A stretch of DNA of 64,000 nucleotides from Candidatus Methanosuratincola sp. (GCA_014361455.1 JACIVP010000002.1:62001-126000), one strand, 5' to 3'. Counted from the stretch's first letter, positions 35,128 through 43,576 are shown. The notes: generated by a model not told the origin, from the letters alone. Made by a program: numbers and translations.

Positions 35128-36039
35128 TCAGAGGCGCTTGAGGACGTCTTCTTTGAGCGGGATACAGCCTATCAGGGCGAGCAGCACGCGGATGTCATCG
35201 GTGTTGATCAAGGCAGGAGCCTTCTCTCTGACTACAAGCTTGGCCTTGAATCCGACGCCGAGCCCCACGTTCTCTATCATGAACAGGTCATTCGCGCCGT
35301 CTCCAACTGCGACACATGACTCTAACCCGACTCCAAGATCACTGGCAATCTTCCTTATCGCATTAAGCTTTGCCTCCGGTCCAGTCATCTCGCCCACGAC
35401 TTCGCCTGTAAGGACCCCGTTCCTGCTGATGAGCCTGTTGCTGAAGACGTAGTCCGCTCCGATCATGCGTCCTACATGCTCCGCCACGAAATCGAAGCCG
35501 CCTGTCACTATGCCGACGACGAAGCCGCACGATTTCAGTTGCATTATCAGGTCCATTACGCCGGGGGTTATGGCGATCGATGCCTTGATCTCCTCTAGCT
35601 TTGAGACTGGGAGCCCTCGGAGGAGGCGAACACGCTCCCTGAGTGCCTGAAGAAAGTCAATCTTCCCCTCCATGGCGAGCTTGGTTATGCGCTTGACCTC
35701 TTCCCCGACACCGGCAGCCTTCGCCAGTTCCTCGATCACCTCTTGGTCAATGAGAGTACCGTCGAGATCGAAGACGATCACCCGCTTGCCGCACTTGTAG
35801 CTCTCACAGCTCTCGGCAGCCAGCGCAAGACCGATGCCATCGCAGCTCCTCTTGAGTATGTTTATGAGCTCGGCGTTGCCGATCGTGGCATAGCGCGTAT
35901 CCACGACCATTATCATGACAAAAAGGTCGTTGAATACCGTCGCAGCCCTTGTCTTCAATATGTGTGCATGGAAGCGCGCGAGGACCCCCGACACGGCAGC
36001 GACAATTCCGGGCCTGTCTTTCCCGACCACTGTAAGCAC
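35128..36039 (-). CDS. serB: Phosphoserine phosphatase with N-terminal ACT domain
   Basis: 303 residues from GTG at 36039. Removes phosphate from O-phosphoserine, last step of serine synthesis. Residues 1-75 form an ACT-type sensor domain (VVGKDRPGIVAAVSGVLA); the rest is a HAD phosphatase with VIVFDLDGTLIDQE (motif I), GIVTGGFDF (motif II) and VGDGANDLFMI (motif IV). The longer frame overlaps the preceding ACT gene, so I begin 4 bases after its stop. Phosphoserine is also the amino acid loaded on tRNA-Cys for SepCysS, so this enzyme competes for that pool. Confidence 0.92.
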   Translation of the reverse strand: MLTVVGKDRPGIVAAVSGVLARFHAHILKTRAATVFNDLFVMIMVVDTRYATIGNAELINILKRSCDGIGLALAAESCESYKCGKRVIVFDLDGTLIDQEVIEELAKAAGVGEEVKRITKLAMEGKIDFLQALRERVRLLRGLPVSKLEEIKASIAITPGVMDLIMQLKSCGFVVGIVTGGFDFVAEHVGRMIGADYVFSNRLISRNGVLTGEVVGEMTGPEAKLNAIRKIASDLGVGLESCVAVGDGANDLFMIENVGLGVGFKAKLVVREKAPALINTDDIRVLLALIGCIPLKEDVLKRL

Positions 36040-36043
36040 AATC

Positions 36044-36325
36044 TTACTTCGCGCCAGCGTAATAGAACGCCACCTCCAGGCCCAGCTCGTGGCACCTGCT
36101 GGATAGCTTTCTCCGCAGCTCATCGAGCGCTTTCAAATTCCTCGAGATGTTGATCAGTAACGACAGGATAAAGATCTCTTTCATAACAACCTGATCCATC
36201 TCTTCAATGTTGTACTCGAAATCAGCTATAACAGAGGTTATCTCGGAGATAAGCCCTGGTCTATCAGGTCCCACCGCGATTGCCACTAGGTATTTGCTTT
36301 CCATACGGTACACCAGGATGAACAT
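36044..36325 (-). CDS. ACT-domain protein
   Basis: 93 residues: a single ACT domain of the Gly/Ser-sensing kind (VAIAVGPDRPGLISEITSVIADFEYNIEEMDQVVMKEIFILSLLI). Similar to UPF0237-type proteins that form dimers and sense amino acids. It lies just before serB, whose own N-terminus is an ACT domain, so it likely tunes serine synthesis. ATG at 36325 sits at the predicted transcription start (TATA-like AAGTTAAATAG at about 36345-36355); ATG at 36304 is the alternative. Confidence 0.85.
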   Translation of the reverse strand: MFILVYRMESKYLVAIAVGPDRPGLISEITSVIADFEYNIEEMDQVVMKEIFILSLLINISRNLKALDELRRKLSSRCHELGLEVAFYYAGAK

Positions 36326-36412
36326 TGGTTGAATGCAAAGAAAATCTATTTAACTTTTTGTTGGATAAGGATAAGAGGTCTGTAATGGAAAGGGTTGGAT
36401 GGAGGGGGAAGA

Positions 36413-37054
36413 GTGTCCGAGGATCTTCTGTCAAGGCTAAAGAATGCCGTGGTCAATCAAGACTCGAAGCTTGTGCTGGAGCTGACAAAGCGGCTCTTGG
36501 ACAAGGGGGAAGACCCGGTCAGGATTACGGACCTGATTGCAGACGGGCTGAAAGAGGTCGGAGACATGTACGAGCGTCAGGAATTGTTCCTGCCTGAGGT
36601 CATGAGAGCGGCGAACGCCGCGAAGGTAGCACTGAACATGGTCATTCCGGCGATACAGAGCAAGAGCGGGGGCAGCGCTCCAGGCGGCAACAAGGAAAGG
36701 ATCGCAATAGGATCGCTTGGTCCGCACGACATCGGTAAGACGCTTGTTGCAGCGATGCTTGTCTCGGACGGATTTGAAGTGATGGATCTTGGGACGATGA
36801 TCACGCCCGAAAAGGTTTTCGGGATAGCGGATAGGATCAGTATCCTCGGCCTCTCGGTCTTGCTCACTTCAGACGTGAGAAAGGCTGCCGAGATAATAAA
36901 GAGGGCCAAGGCAGCCAATGCCGCGATCAAGGTCATGGTCGGCGGGGTAGCCATGAATGAAAAGGTCGCAGTTGAGATAGGGGCCGACGCCTACGGCAAG
37001 GATGCCAAGGAGGCGGTCAGGATTGCGAGGGAGATTTTCCGAGCGAGTAAGTGA
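36413..37054 (+). CDS. Corrinoid (B12-binding) methyl-carrier protein
   Basis: 213 residues from GTG at 36413, preceded by GGAGGGGG. Carries a methyl group on cobalt between methyltransferases (MtaC/MtbC/MetH-cap family). The N-terminal cap domain has MYERQELFLPEVMRAANAA. The B12 domain has the lower-ligand histidine H105 in GPHDIGK; the family motif DxHxxG normally begins with Asp, here replaced by Gly (G103). VMVGGVAMNEKVAVEIGADAYGKDA closes the fold. First gene of a unit with a core-MetE protein and MtrH. Divergent from the ACT/serB genes. Confidence 0.92.
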   Translation: MSEDLLSRLKNAVVNQDSKLVLELTKRLLDKGEDPVRITDLIADGLKEVGDMYERQELFLPEVMRAANAAKVALNMVIPAIQSKSGGSAPGGNKERIAIGSLGPHDIGKTLVAAMLVSDGFEVMDLGTMITPEKVFGIADRISILGLSVLLTSDVRKAAEIIKRAKAANAAIKVMVGGVAMNEKVAVEIGADAYGKDAKEAVRIAREIFRASK

Positions 37055-37078
37055 AAAGAAAGAAGATCAAAAACGAAG

Positions 37079-37987
37079 GTGAAGAAGGGAGTGAGAATTA
37101 AGACGACGGTCATAGGCAGCCACCCCGTTACGGGTTCTGGGATAGATGCCATCGAGTGCGCAGTAAGGGATCAGATCGGGGCAGGGATCGATATCATAAG
37201 CGACGGGCAGACTAGGAAGGATATGGTCGCCTACTTTGCTGACCACATACCAGGGTTCAAAGTTGAGGAAGGAAGAACAACCATTACCGGGAAGATCTCC
37301 CCACCTGAAGAGACTCCGATAGTGCGCGACCTGATCCATGCAAAGCGACTTTCCGCAGGGGTCTGCGAGGTTAAGGCAATAATCACGGGTCCAGTGACGA
37401 TGGCATTCTTTTCGGAGCTCGCCCCCAGTGTGCCGTACAGCGGCTTCCGGGACGAGAAGCTGTACAACGACATCGCCGAAGCCCTTGCAGTCGAGGCTGA
37501 GATGATAAACAGATCAGGATTTACAATATTCCAATTTGATGAGCCCAGCTTCTCGATTGGTGCTCCCATGAACCTCGCCAAGAAAGCTCTGGAAACAGCC
37601 GCTGCAAGTGTAAAGGGAACCAAGGCGCTACACGTCTGTGGCAACCTGAAGCGGGCGTTCTCGGAGATTGTCAGAATCGAGGGGATCGACATTTTAAGCT
37701 TTGCATTCAAAGATAACCCAGGCAATTTTGACGCGGTGGAAAAGAGGGCGCTTGAGGAATATGGAAAGAAGCTGGGTGCAGGGTGCGTGAGCTCGACGGA
37801 GAACGAGGTCGAGGAAAAAGACGCGATAAGGCAGCTGTTGGATAAGATACTAACCGCTTACGATCCTGAAAATGTAGGATGGATACATCCCGACTGTGGT
37901 CTTCGGGCCCTCGACAGGGAAGTTGCAACAGGGAAGCTGAGGCAGATGGTAAGAACCATCAGGGAGCTGGAGGCAGAGTGGAGATGA
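37079..37987 (+). CDS. Core methionine synthase-like methyltransferase (MetE C-terminal domain family)
   Basis: 302 residues. Resembles the C-terminal catalytic half of MetE without the folate-binding N-terminus. Such short enzymes (folate-independent or 'core' methionine synthases, Mes families) move a methyl from a corrinoid protein to homocysteine. Zinc ligands are visible: H185 and C187 in LHVCGNL and C273 in HPDCGLRAL, with a Glu between them. FQFDEPSFSI is also conserved. A methylcobamide:coenzyme M role is possible. The start is GTG at 37079; a GTG at 37091 fits the family start IKTTVIGSHP equally well. The end overlaps mtrH by four bases. Confidence 0.85.
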   Translation: MKKGVRIKTTVIGSHPVTGSGIDAIECAVRDQIGAGIDIISDGQTRKDMVAYFADHIPGFKVEEGRTTITGKISPPEETPIVRDLIHAKRLSAGVCEVKAIITGPVTMAFFSELAPSVPYSGFRDEKLYNDIAEALAVEAEMINRSGFTIFQFDEPSFSIGAPMNLAKKALETAAASVKGTKALHVCGNLKRAFSEIVRIEGIDILSFAFKDNPGNFDAVEKRALEEYGKKLGAGCVSSTENEVEEKDAIRQLLDKILTAYDPENVGWIHPDCGLRALDREVATGKLRQMVRTIRELEAEWR

Positions 37988-38874
37988 GACCGCCACCTTA
38001 CGCTTTGGGGAGCGTTCTATTTGGAGCGACCGGAAAGCCAGTACTCATAGGGAGCCTATTCTACAAGGGCGACAGGAAGGTCTCAGATCATCAATCTGGT
38101 GATGTCGACAGAAAGAAGGTCGAAGACGAGTTGGAGGCTGCTGAGAGGATTGCGAGACGCGTGGGGTTGCCCCATGCCATTGATGTGATTGCAGAGACGC
38201 CAGAGGCGATGAGCAGATATATCAGCATGCTCGCAGATATGACCGATGGCTCCATTCTGATCGGCGGCCTCAACGAGGAGACTAGGGTCTCAGGATACAC
38301 GATGGCCTCGGAGATAGGAATCGGCGAGAGGTGCGGGGTAAACTCCGTATCGACCTGCACCAGCGAGGCGGAGTTTTCTGAGATCAGATCCAACAAGATC
38401 AGGTTTGCGATAATCCAGACAATGGATCCCTCTTCAGTGTACCCTGAAGAAAAGTTGGCGCTTCTGAAGAATGGCATTCTGAGTAAGTGCGAGGAGGCTG
38501 GCATAGAGGGGGGCGCTGTTGACGTTGGGATCATCGACTTCACAAGCACACATCTCGCAGTCGAGTCCATGAAAGCCATACGGAAGGAGCTCGGGCTCCC
38601 ATGCGGGTGCGCGCCCTCGAATGCGGCTTACCAGCCCATGCTCAAGAAGAAGATCACTAGGAAGAGCGCAAGAGCGATCAATGTGGCACTCAACACGATG
38701 GTGCAGCTCGGCGGTGCAGATTTCATAATCTATGGACCTCTAAAGGCATCGACGTACATCTTCGAGGCGGTTGCCATTGTCGAGGCGATAAAAGCCTACG
38801 GTGCCAGGCTTTCAGGAGATAGGACTATTGGAAAAGACCATCCGCTCTTCAAGTTCCTGCCAAGGCTGGGATGA
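37984..38874 (+). CDS. mtrH: MtrH-family methyltetrahydromethanopterin:corrinoid methyltransferase
   Basis: 296 residues from ATG at 37984. MtrH passes the methyl group from methyl-H4MPT to a corrinoid. Seen: FGATGKPVLIGSLFY near the start, DVIAETPEAMSRYI, LIGGLNEETRVSGY, GVIDFTST-like GIIDFTSTHLAVES and PCGCAPSNAAYQ. The multi-subunit Mtr complex genes are absent; here MtrH sits only with a soluble corrinoid protein and a MetE-like enzyme, a set that could take methyl-H4MPT to methionine. A larger upstream frame is spurious. Confidence 0.9.
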   Translation: MRPPPYALGSVLFGATGKPVLIGSLFYKGDRKVSDHQSGDVDRKKVEDELEAAERIARRVGLPHAIDVIAETPEAMSRYISMLADMTDGSILIGGLNEETRVSGYTMASEIGIGERCGVNSVSTCTSEAEFSEIRSNKIRFAIIQTMDPSSVYPEEKLALLKNGILSKCEEAGIEGGAVDVGIIDFTSTHLAVESMKAIRKELGLPCGCAPSNAAYQPMLKKKITRKSARAINVALNTMVQLGGADFIIYGPLKASTYIFEAVAIVEAIKAYGARLSGDRTIGKDHPLFKFLPRLG

Positions 38875-38938
38875 CCGCCTTGAACCAGAGAAGCATAAAT
38901 ATATCATGAGGGTGATTATCAGGCAGGAGAAGACCAAA

Positions 38939-39169
38939 ATGCCTCTCGCCTGTATATTGGTCCACTGCAAGCCAGGAAAGGATCCATACGCCCTGGAGAA
39001 GATAAAGGAGATGAAAGATGTGAAGAGAGCTTTCGAGACGCTTGGCGCTTTTGATATAGTCGCCGAGTTTGAGTTCAAAAACTTGGAGAAGCTGGGAGTT
39101 GCAGTCTATGAGGTTGCCAAGATAGATGGCGTTCTATCAACGGAGACGCTCATCGAAACGCTCCTGTGA
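38939..39169 (+). CDS. Stand-alone RAM-domain (Lrp sensor) protein
   Basis: 76 residues, an AsnC/Lrp ligand-binding domain alone (ACILVHCKPGKDPYALEKIKEM, GAFDIVAEFEFKNLEKL, VLSTETLIETLL). No DNA-binding part. ATG at 38939 has GGAG upstream and the TATA-like CATAAATATATC at 38895-38906 places the transcript start near 38925, so earlier in-frame ATGs are rejected. Pairs with a second such gene 10 bases downstream; the two may form a mixed sensor. Confidence 0.8.
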   Translation: MPLACILVHCKPGKDPYALEKIKEMKDVKRAFETLGAFDIVAEFEFKNLEKLGVAVYEVAKIDGVLSTETLIETLL

Positions 39170-39179
39170 GGTTGGCAAG

Positions 39180-39404
39180 ATGATCCAAGTCTGCATACTG
39201 ATAAACGCAGAGAAAGTCTCAATTTTGGACGTAGTGAAGAAGCTTGAAAAGATCCAAGGGGTCGTAGAAACGTTCCCTACTTTTGGTAGGTTCGACATAG
39301 TCGCATTCTGCGAAGTCGAGAAGAGGGAGGACGTCACCCCCCTCATCAGGAAGATAAATGGGATTGAGGGCGTATACAAGACGGAGACGCTCATCGAGCT
39401 CTGA
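39180..39404 (+). CDS. Stand-alone RAM-domain (Lrp sensor) protein
   Basis: 74 residues, the same fold as its upstream neighbour (VCILINAEKVSILDVVKKLEK, GRFDIVAFCEVEKREDV, GVYKTETLIEL) and probably a tandem duplicate. Located after the MtrH operon; in view of its family it may sense methionine or a related amino acid, which is inference from context. Confidence 0.8.
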   Translation: MIQVCILINAEKVSILDVVKKLEKIQGVVETFPTFGRFDIVAFCEVEKREDVTPLIRKINGIEGVYKTETLIEL

Positions 39405-39811
39405 AGACCCTGAGCCCCAGTATTTTCCATTTTTGGTGCCTCAAAAATGGAGGGGCACCTCACATGGATCCTGCTGGCGGTTGAGCTGTGGTAGATCCTC
39501 GAAGATCCGGATCTAGATCAGATCCCTCACGAAGTTTACCATCATTTACCAGAAACTGGCTACGACTGGAGTCTCAGTATCGGCATGATTTCGAATACTG
39601 ATGAGTACAGGCGCACATTCCGCGTTGTGTGGATTGCCAATGGCTGGCTCTGGCTGTGGATGAAGGATACGACGCCAGGAGCTCTTGAATGGGTCTGTCG
39701 CCAGGTGGACAATGAGAACGGGCAGCAACACCCTGTCCAGCGGCGTCGGACTTTTGCTGACCATGCGGAGGTCCAAGGTTCCGACTGGTTGAAGGGCAGG
39801 ATCGGGATTTT
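39405..39811. other. Stretch with a hairpin and an open frame without start
   Basis: A 10-bp perfect hairpin TCCATTTTTG/CAAAAATGGA (39426-39435 with 39442-39451) follows the RAM gene by 21 bases; a second pairing (GGTGCC 39435-39440 with GGCACC 39454-39459) excludes it. From about 39497 to 39815 the plus strand has an open frame of about 105 codons (…EDPDLDQIPHEVYHHL…, DEYRRTFRVVWIANGW…) but no usable start near its beginning; the ATG at 39585 would give 76 residues. I do not recognise it and treat it as a possible gene remnant. Confidence 0.4.
39426..39451 (+). terminator. Hairpin after the tandem RAM genes
   Basis: A 10-bp perfect stem with a 6-base loop. Its A/T-rich sequence is weaker than a bacterial terminator and lacks a T-run after it; it may instead mark the 3' end of the mtrH-RAM transcript or a competing-hairpin switch. 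Confidence 0.3.
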
Positions 39812-40657
39812 TTAGACTAATGCGGCCAAATCCTTTAGCTTCTTAATGTTTCCCCTGTCATCTCGCCTTTGATCCACTGGGGTTTCCATGATCAGGGGCA
39901 GACCCCATACCCTGCTGTCCGAGAGGATGTTGATGAAGCCAGACTCCCCGATCTTCCCGAGCCCGATGTGCTCATGTCGATCGAGATGGGATCCGAGATC
40001 CCCAACAGAATCGTTCATATGGATGACCTTGAGCTTCTCCACCCCGATCGCCTGATCCAGCTCGTCCAACACAGACCTGAAGTTGAGGCGCACGTCGTAG
40101 CCCGCCGCAAATGCATGGCAGGTGTCGAGGCAGACCCCGACCTTCTCTGGCAAGCTCGTCTTTTCTATGATTGCGCAGATATCCTCGAACCTAGTCCCGA
40201 GGCTGTTCTTCTGACCTGCGGTGTTCTCAAGAAGGATCATGCATCGGTTACCCTTGGCGAGAACAACATCAAGAGCCCCAACTATCCTCCTTCGGCCATT
40301 CTCCTCGCCGCTGGACATGTGGCTCCCCAGGTGCGTCACCAGGTAGGGTATCCCGAGCCTGTCACAGCGATCGACCTCTGCCTCAAGCGCCATTAATGAT
40401 TTTTGGTACATCTCCTGAGATGGGGACGCCAGGTTTGGCAAGTATGGCATATGCGCCACGATGGGGGATAGCCCTGAGGATCTCACTTTAATTATGAATG
40501 AGGCTCTAGTCTCCTCAGTTATTTCCGAGAATGCCCACCCCCTTGGGTTCCTAGTGAAGATCTGGAACGTATCGCATCCAGCATCAACCGCTCTGTCGAC
40601 AGCCAAGGCGATTGAACCAGAAATCGAGACATGTACACCGGCGCAGACTTTTACCAT
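39812..40657 (-). CDS. nfo: Endonuclease IV (AP endonuclease)
   Basis: 281 residues. Cuts DNA 5' to abasic sites. TIM barrel with three zinc ions; seen: GVHVSISGSIALAVDRA, TFQIFTRNPRGW, VTHLGSHMSSGEENG, LLENTAGQKNSLGTRFEDI, VCLDTCHAFAAGYD, VIHMNDSVGDLGSHLDRHEHIGLGKIG, and PLIMETPVD. All metal ligands appear present. The start overlaps the stop of the upstream unknown gene by 7 bases. Confidence 0.96.
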   Translation of the reverse strand: MVKVCAGVHVSISGSIALAVDRAVDAGCDTFQIFTRNPRGWAFSEITEETRASFIIKVRSSGLSPIVAHMPYLPNLASPSQEMYQKSLMALEAEVDRCDRLGIPYLVTHLGSHMSSGEENGRRRIVGALDVVLAKGNRCMILLENTAGQKNSLGTRFEDICAIIEKTSLPEKVGVCLDTCHAFAAGYDVRLNFRSVLDELDQAIGVEKLKVIHMNDSVGDLGSHLDRHEHIGLGKIGESGFINILSDSRVWGLPLIMETPVDQRRDDRGNIKKLKDLAALV

Positions 40658-41337
40658 GGTTGCCCCAACTCTTGACTAGAACTATTTGTTTCTGTTTCGG
40701 GCATATACCCTAGAGATGGGAGCATAAGGTCTCCTCCGGGGTTCGTCGATCCCCCGTTGGACTCAGGCGAGTTGCCCTTGACGATCATCTGGCTGAGGCA
40801 ACACATGACCCGCTCTAGAATGCACCAATGGAAGCCACCCTGATCGAGCCCTCTCATTAGGTCGGAAAGAGATGCGACGCCTCTTTTTGCCGTTGCCCTG
40901 ACCTCCTCGAATAGGTGCTCGTTGATGACCAGCATTTCCCCGATGATTGAGAATATCTTTTTAATCGACGCAGCATCCTCCTCGGAGGAGCCCCCAAAAG
41001 ACGCTGCTGCGAGGCATTTATCGACGTCGCAGTCCAGCGCCAGATCGCACCTGCAGACTTTCGATAGAGTATAGAGGTCTCGCAATGTCGAAAGGTCAAC
41101 CCCAGGAGGCGCTGATGTAACGATCTTCCTCCTGAGCGGGTGCCAAAGCTCGTCAGCGATTGTCCTGTTCATTTTCTGGTCAGCACTGACAATAACCACA
41201 TCACTGATCTTTGCCAGCTCGTGCAGATCCTCAGTCAGGTGGTTTTGTTTGCATATAATTATTAGATAGCCGCCGTAAGCGAGCCTCCTGAAAGGCCTCC
41301 CCAGATCATCCCCCCTTATCAAAAAAACCTGTTCCAT
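40651..41337 (-). CDS. Unknown protein upstream of endonuclease IV
   Basis: 228 residues, not recognised. N-terminal alpha/beta part (VFLIRGDDLGRPFRRLAYGGYLIIICK, DVVIVSADQKMNRTIADELW) followed by a helical part with several cysteines (SKVCRCDLALDCDVDKC at about 105-120, HWCILERVMCC at about 175-185) and a disordered Ser/Gly/Pro-rich end. The ATG at 41337 has GAGGAG seven bases upstream; TTG at 41358 is an alternative. Overlap with nfo suggests a DNA-repair connection. The cysteines might bind a metal. Confidence 0.7.
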   Translation of the reverse strand: MEQVFLIRGDDLGRPFRRLAYGGYLIIICKQNHLTEDLHELAKISDVVIVSADQKMNRTIADELWHPLRRKIVTSAPPGVDLSTLRDLYTLSKVCRCDLALDCDVDKCLAAASFGGSSEEDAASIKKIFSIIGEMLVINEHLFEEVRATAKRGVASLSDLMRGLDQGGFHWCILERVMCCLSQMIVKGNSPESNGGSTNPGGDLMLPSLGYMPETETNSSSQELGQPW

Positions 41338-41358
41338 TATCGACTCCTCATCTCTCAA

Positions 41359-41594
41359 TCAGCAGTTGTCTTTTTTATCGGTTTTCAATGCAGTACCCAA
41401 TTCCGCAGAGTTAGCGATCTCCTCAAACAGCCTGAAGGCGGGGCTTCCTTTTTTGTCTCCTTCTTTTTGTTTGATCCCCCTTACCGACCGCCCCTGCTCT
41501 GGGAACTTTGGGATCCAGGAGGGGCCGCTTCATCAACCGATCGATCCCTCGCCTTCATGCCCGAAGGGTCGTGTTGTGGAGACCCAGCCTCCAT
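41359..41594 (-). pseudogene. Small broken or frameshifted ORF upstream of the unknown gene
   Basis: On the minus strand, ATG at 41594 opens 37 codons that end at 41481; an overlapping frame, open from 41529, continues to a TGA at 41359-41361 and encodes a protein-like helical end (SPAFRLFEEIANSAEL). The second frame has no start codon of its own. A single-base change would join them into about 75 residues. A TATA-like CTAATAAG lies near 41620 on this strand. Either a decayed small gene, an assembly error, or chance. Confidence 0.3.
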
Positions 41595-41767
41595 AGGATT
41601 ATTCAAGGTAAGCCACACTCTCTGCTTATTAGAACTTTTCTTTCTTACGATTCAACATAATATTTTCGTATTTCCCATACCACCGTGAACGGTTGGAGCC
41701 TCCTGCCGATGTATTAAATATTTCCTGAACATACAATAATGACAAGAGAGACGGGAGCGTCCGCCTG

Positions 41768-43576
41768 ATGTCGTTCGAGCATGATAGGATAGTAGGAGTC
41801 GTCAGAAGTTCCACACAGAGACTTATCGGAAATTTTGGGGCGAAGATCGAATCATTGAAGCGGTCATCTGAGTTCATCAGTAGCCTCATAAGAGGCGGGT
41901 ACAGCGCTGAGAGGGCGCTCTCTGCTGCAAGATCGCTTTTCGGTAAGGATGAGATCGGGTTCGTAGCCGTGGACGGTACGATGGCACAGGACAGGAGGCT
42001 CGACATGATAATCTTCTATGCTGGAGCCTATGCCTATCGAGGGGGAATCTGCCTAGATCGATCTGGATGCAAGTTGACTGAACTCATAGAGGAAACGACC
42101 TCGGCGAGCGTCTCATCCGCAATCCCAATATATGAGGAACAAGAATCGTCAGTGGCGGGGGAGATCACTGAAGGGGGAACAGAGATAGATCCGGATCGCC
42201 TTCCCAGCTCGCTGATGCGCCTCTCTGAGTACTACCTGGCGCTCAAAACGCTTGAGGACGATCCCGAGATCAGGTTGGCAATCTTAGACAGGACTCTTGC
42301 GGGCGACTTCGGGCACCTCGTCTGGAGTGCGCGCGAGTGGCTTGAGAGCGGGCATTCAGTCTTGGGCGGAGTCGACACGCCATTCGGCCGCGTCTCTGAG
42401 TTCGACTTGGAGATGGCGAGGATGCTCATCCCAAACGAAGGACTCGCATTGCCCCCTTCGAGGAGCCAGTTCATCAGGTATGCCATAGTTGAATATCTGC
42501 TCAGGGCGGGGAGGAGCGTCAGCAAGGATGAGCTAATCAATGCGATCTCGAAGACAGGGGAGAAGGCAGTTAGGATAAGGAGGGAGCTCGACAGGCTTCG
42601 GTCCGAGTATGGTATGTTGGAGCCGGGCGAGGAATGCAGACTCAAGCCCGGAGCTGGATCATACTGGAGCAGGGTTTTCTTTGCAGCCAAGAAGGTAGCC
42701 GAGCATGTCTTCAATCCCCCTCAAGGGGAGCATCCGCTTATCCTGAGTGGCGAGGGCGAAGATCGCTGGATATGCTCTAACGATCTCGATCTGGTCAGCC
42801 TTTTCATCACCCAGGGACTGCTCAGGAATGCCTGGGGCAGAGGCGTACTCTTGGTCGGGCTTGTCAAGGACACCATGGCCTATGAGCTGATCCGTTCAGT
42901 ATCCAATGTCCTGTCCAAGACAGGTAAGCTTGGATCGATGGGCAGCGTGCCTGACTTCAATAGCGACAAGGCTGTGCTCCAGAATTACAGCGTGATAGAG
43001 GCGCAGAGGCTAAATGCCCCTTGGAGGACTATCGAGTATGACGCATGCTTCAGGACAGTCATCCCAGAGGACGGGAAGTCAAATGCAGGACGGGGAGTGA
43101 GGGTCAAGGGTGCGCATAAGAACGTGATCTCGAACGAGAGGACCTTCGTCAAGGCATACCTGCAGCTCTGGCAAAGCAGCAATGATCCGGCAGTAAGGAG
43201 TCACGTATTTGCATATGACAGACCGTGCTACCCGGGGCTAGACAGCTACGGGGAGTTCGTCCTTCTGCACCAGGATGGAGATGCGGAAGAGACAATCGAG
43301 CCGGTATTGGAATTCGATAGTGGGAGCCCGGTTGCGGACCTGGTCATGGCAATACTCTATTCGATGGCAGGCGAGGTCATACCTGAGGCGCTGGGCTACA
43401 ACTTTCCCCTGTTTCTGGCCGACAAGAAGGCAAAATTTGTTTTGGAGGGGGCCAGACAGACTTACCTTTCGACGGTTGCGTACGAACTGGCCAGGAGTAG
43501 GCTCGACCAGCAAATCTTATTCAACACCAGGTTCAGAGATTTCAGATCTGAGATTGAGGCGATGAGGAGGGGATGA
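41768..43576 (+). CDS. nurA: NurA-domain nuclease, unusually long
   Basis: 602 residues. NurA nucleases resect DNA ends together with HerA. Seen: the first metal motif FVAVDGTMAQD (D69), the second LAILDRTLAGD (D174), and the C-terminal EALGYNFPLFLADKKA block with its conserved Asp. NurA proteins are usually 350-450 residues; here a winged-helix-like insert sits around 240-300 (FIRYAIVEYLLRAGRSVSKDELINAI). A TATA-like TATTAAATATT lies at 41711-41725. The stop overlaps the HerA gene by four bases. Confidence 0.85.
   Translation: MSFEHDRIVGVVRSSTQRLIGNFGAKIESLKRSSEFISSLIRGGYSAERALSAARSLFGKDEIGFVAVDGTMAQDRRLDMIIFYAGAYAYRGGICLDRSGCKLTELIEETTSASVSSAIPIYEEQESSVAGEITEGGTEIDPDRLPSSLMRLSEYYLALKTLEDDPEIRLAILDRTLAGDFGHLVWSAREWLESGHSVLGGVDTPFGRVSEFDLEMARMLIPNEGLALPPSRSQFIRYAIVEYLLRAGRSVSKDELINAISKTGEKAVRIRRELDRLRSEYGMLEPGEECRLKPGAGSYWSRVFFAAKKVAEHVFNPPQGEHPLILSGEGEDRWICSNDLDLVSLFITQGLLRNAWGRGVLLVGLVKDTMAYELIRSVSNVLSKTGKLGSMGSVPDFNSDKAVLQNYSVIEAQRLNAPWRTIEYDACFRTVIPEDGKSNAGRGVRVKGAHKNVISNERTFVKAYLQLWQSSNDPAVRSHVFAYDRPCYPGLDSYGEFVLLHQDGDAEETIEPVLEFDSGSPVADLVMAILYSMAGEVIPEALGYNFPLFLADKKAKFVLEGARQTYLSTVAYELARSRLDQQILFNTRFRDFRSEIEAMRRG

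Noticed and set aside
37879-37983. N-terminal extension of MtrH
   Set aside because: It overlaps the MetE-like gene; ATG 37984 fits the family and gives a normal ATGA overlap.
39585-39815. 76-residue plus-strand gene
   Set aside because: The open frame extends upstream past the ATG without a start, no promoter or ribosome site is seen, and the sequence is unfamiliar; kept only as a possible remnant.
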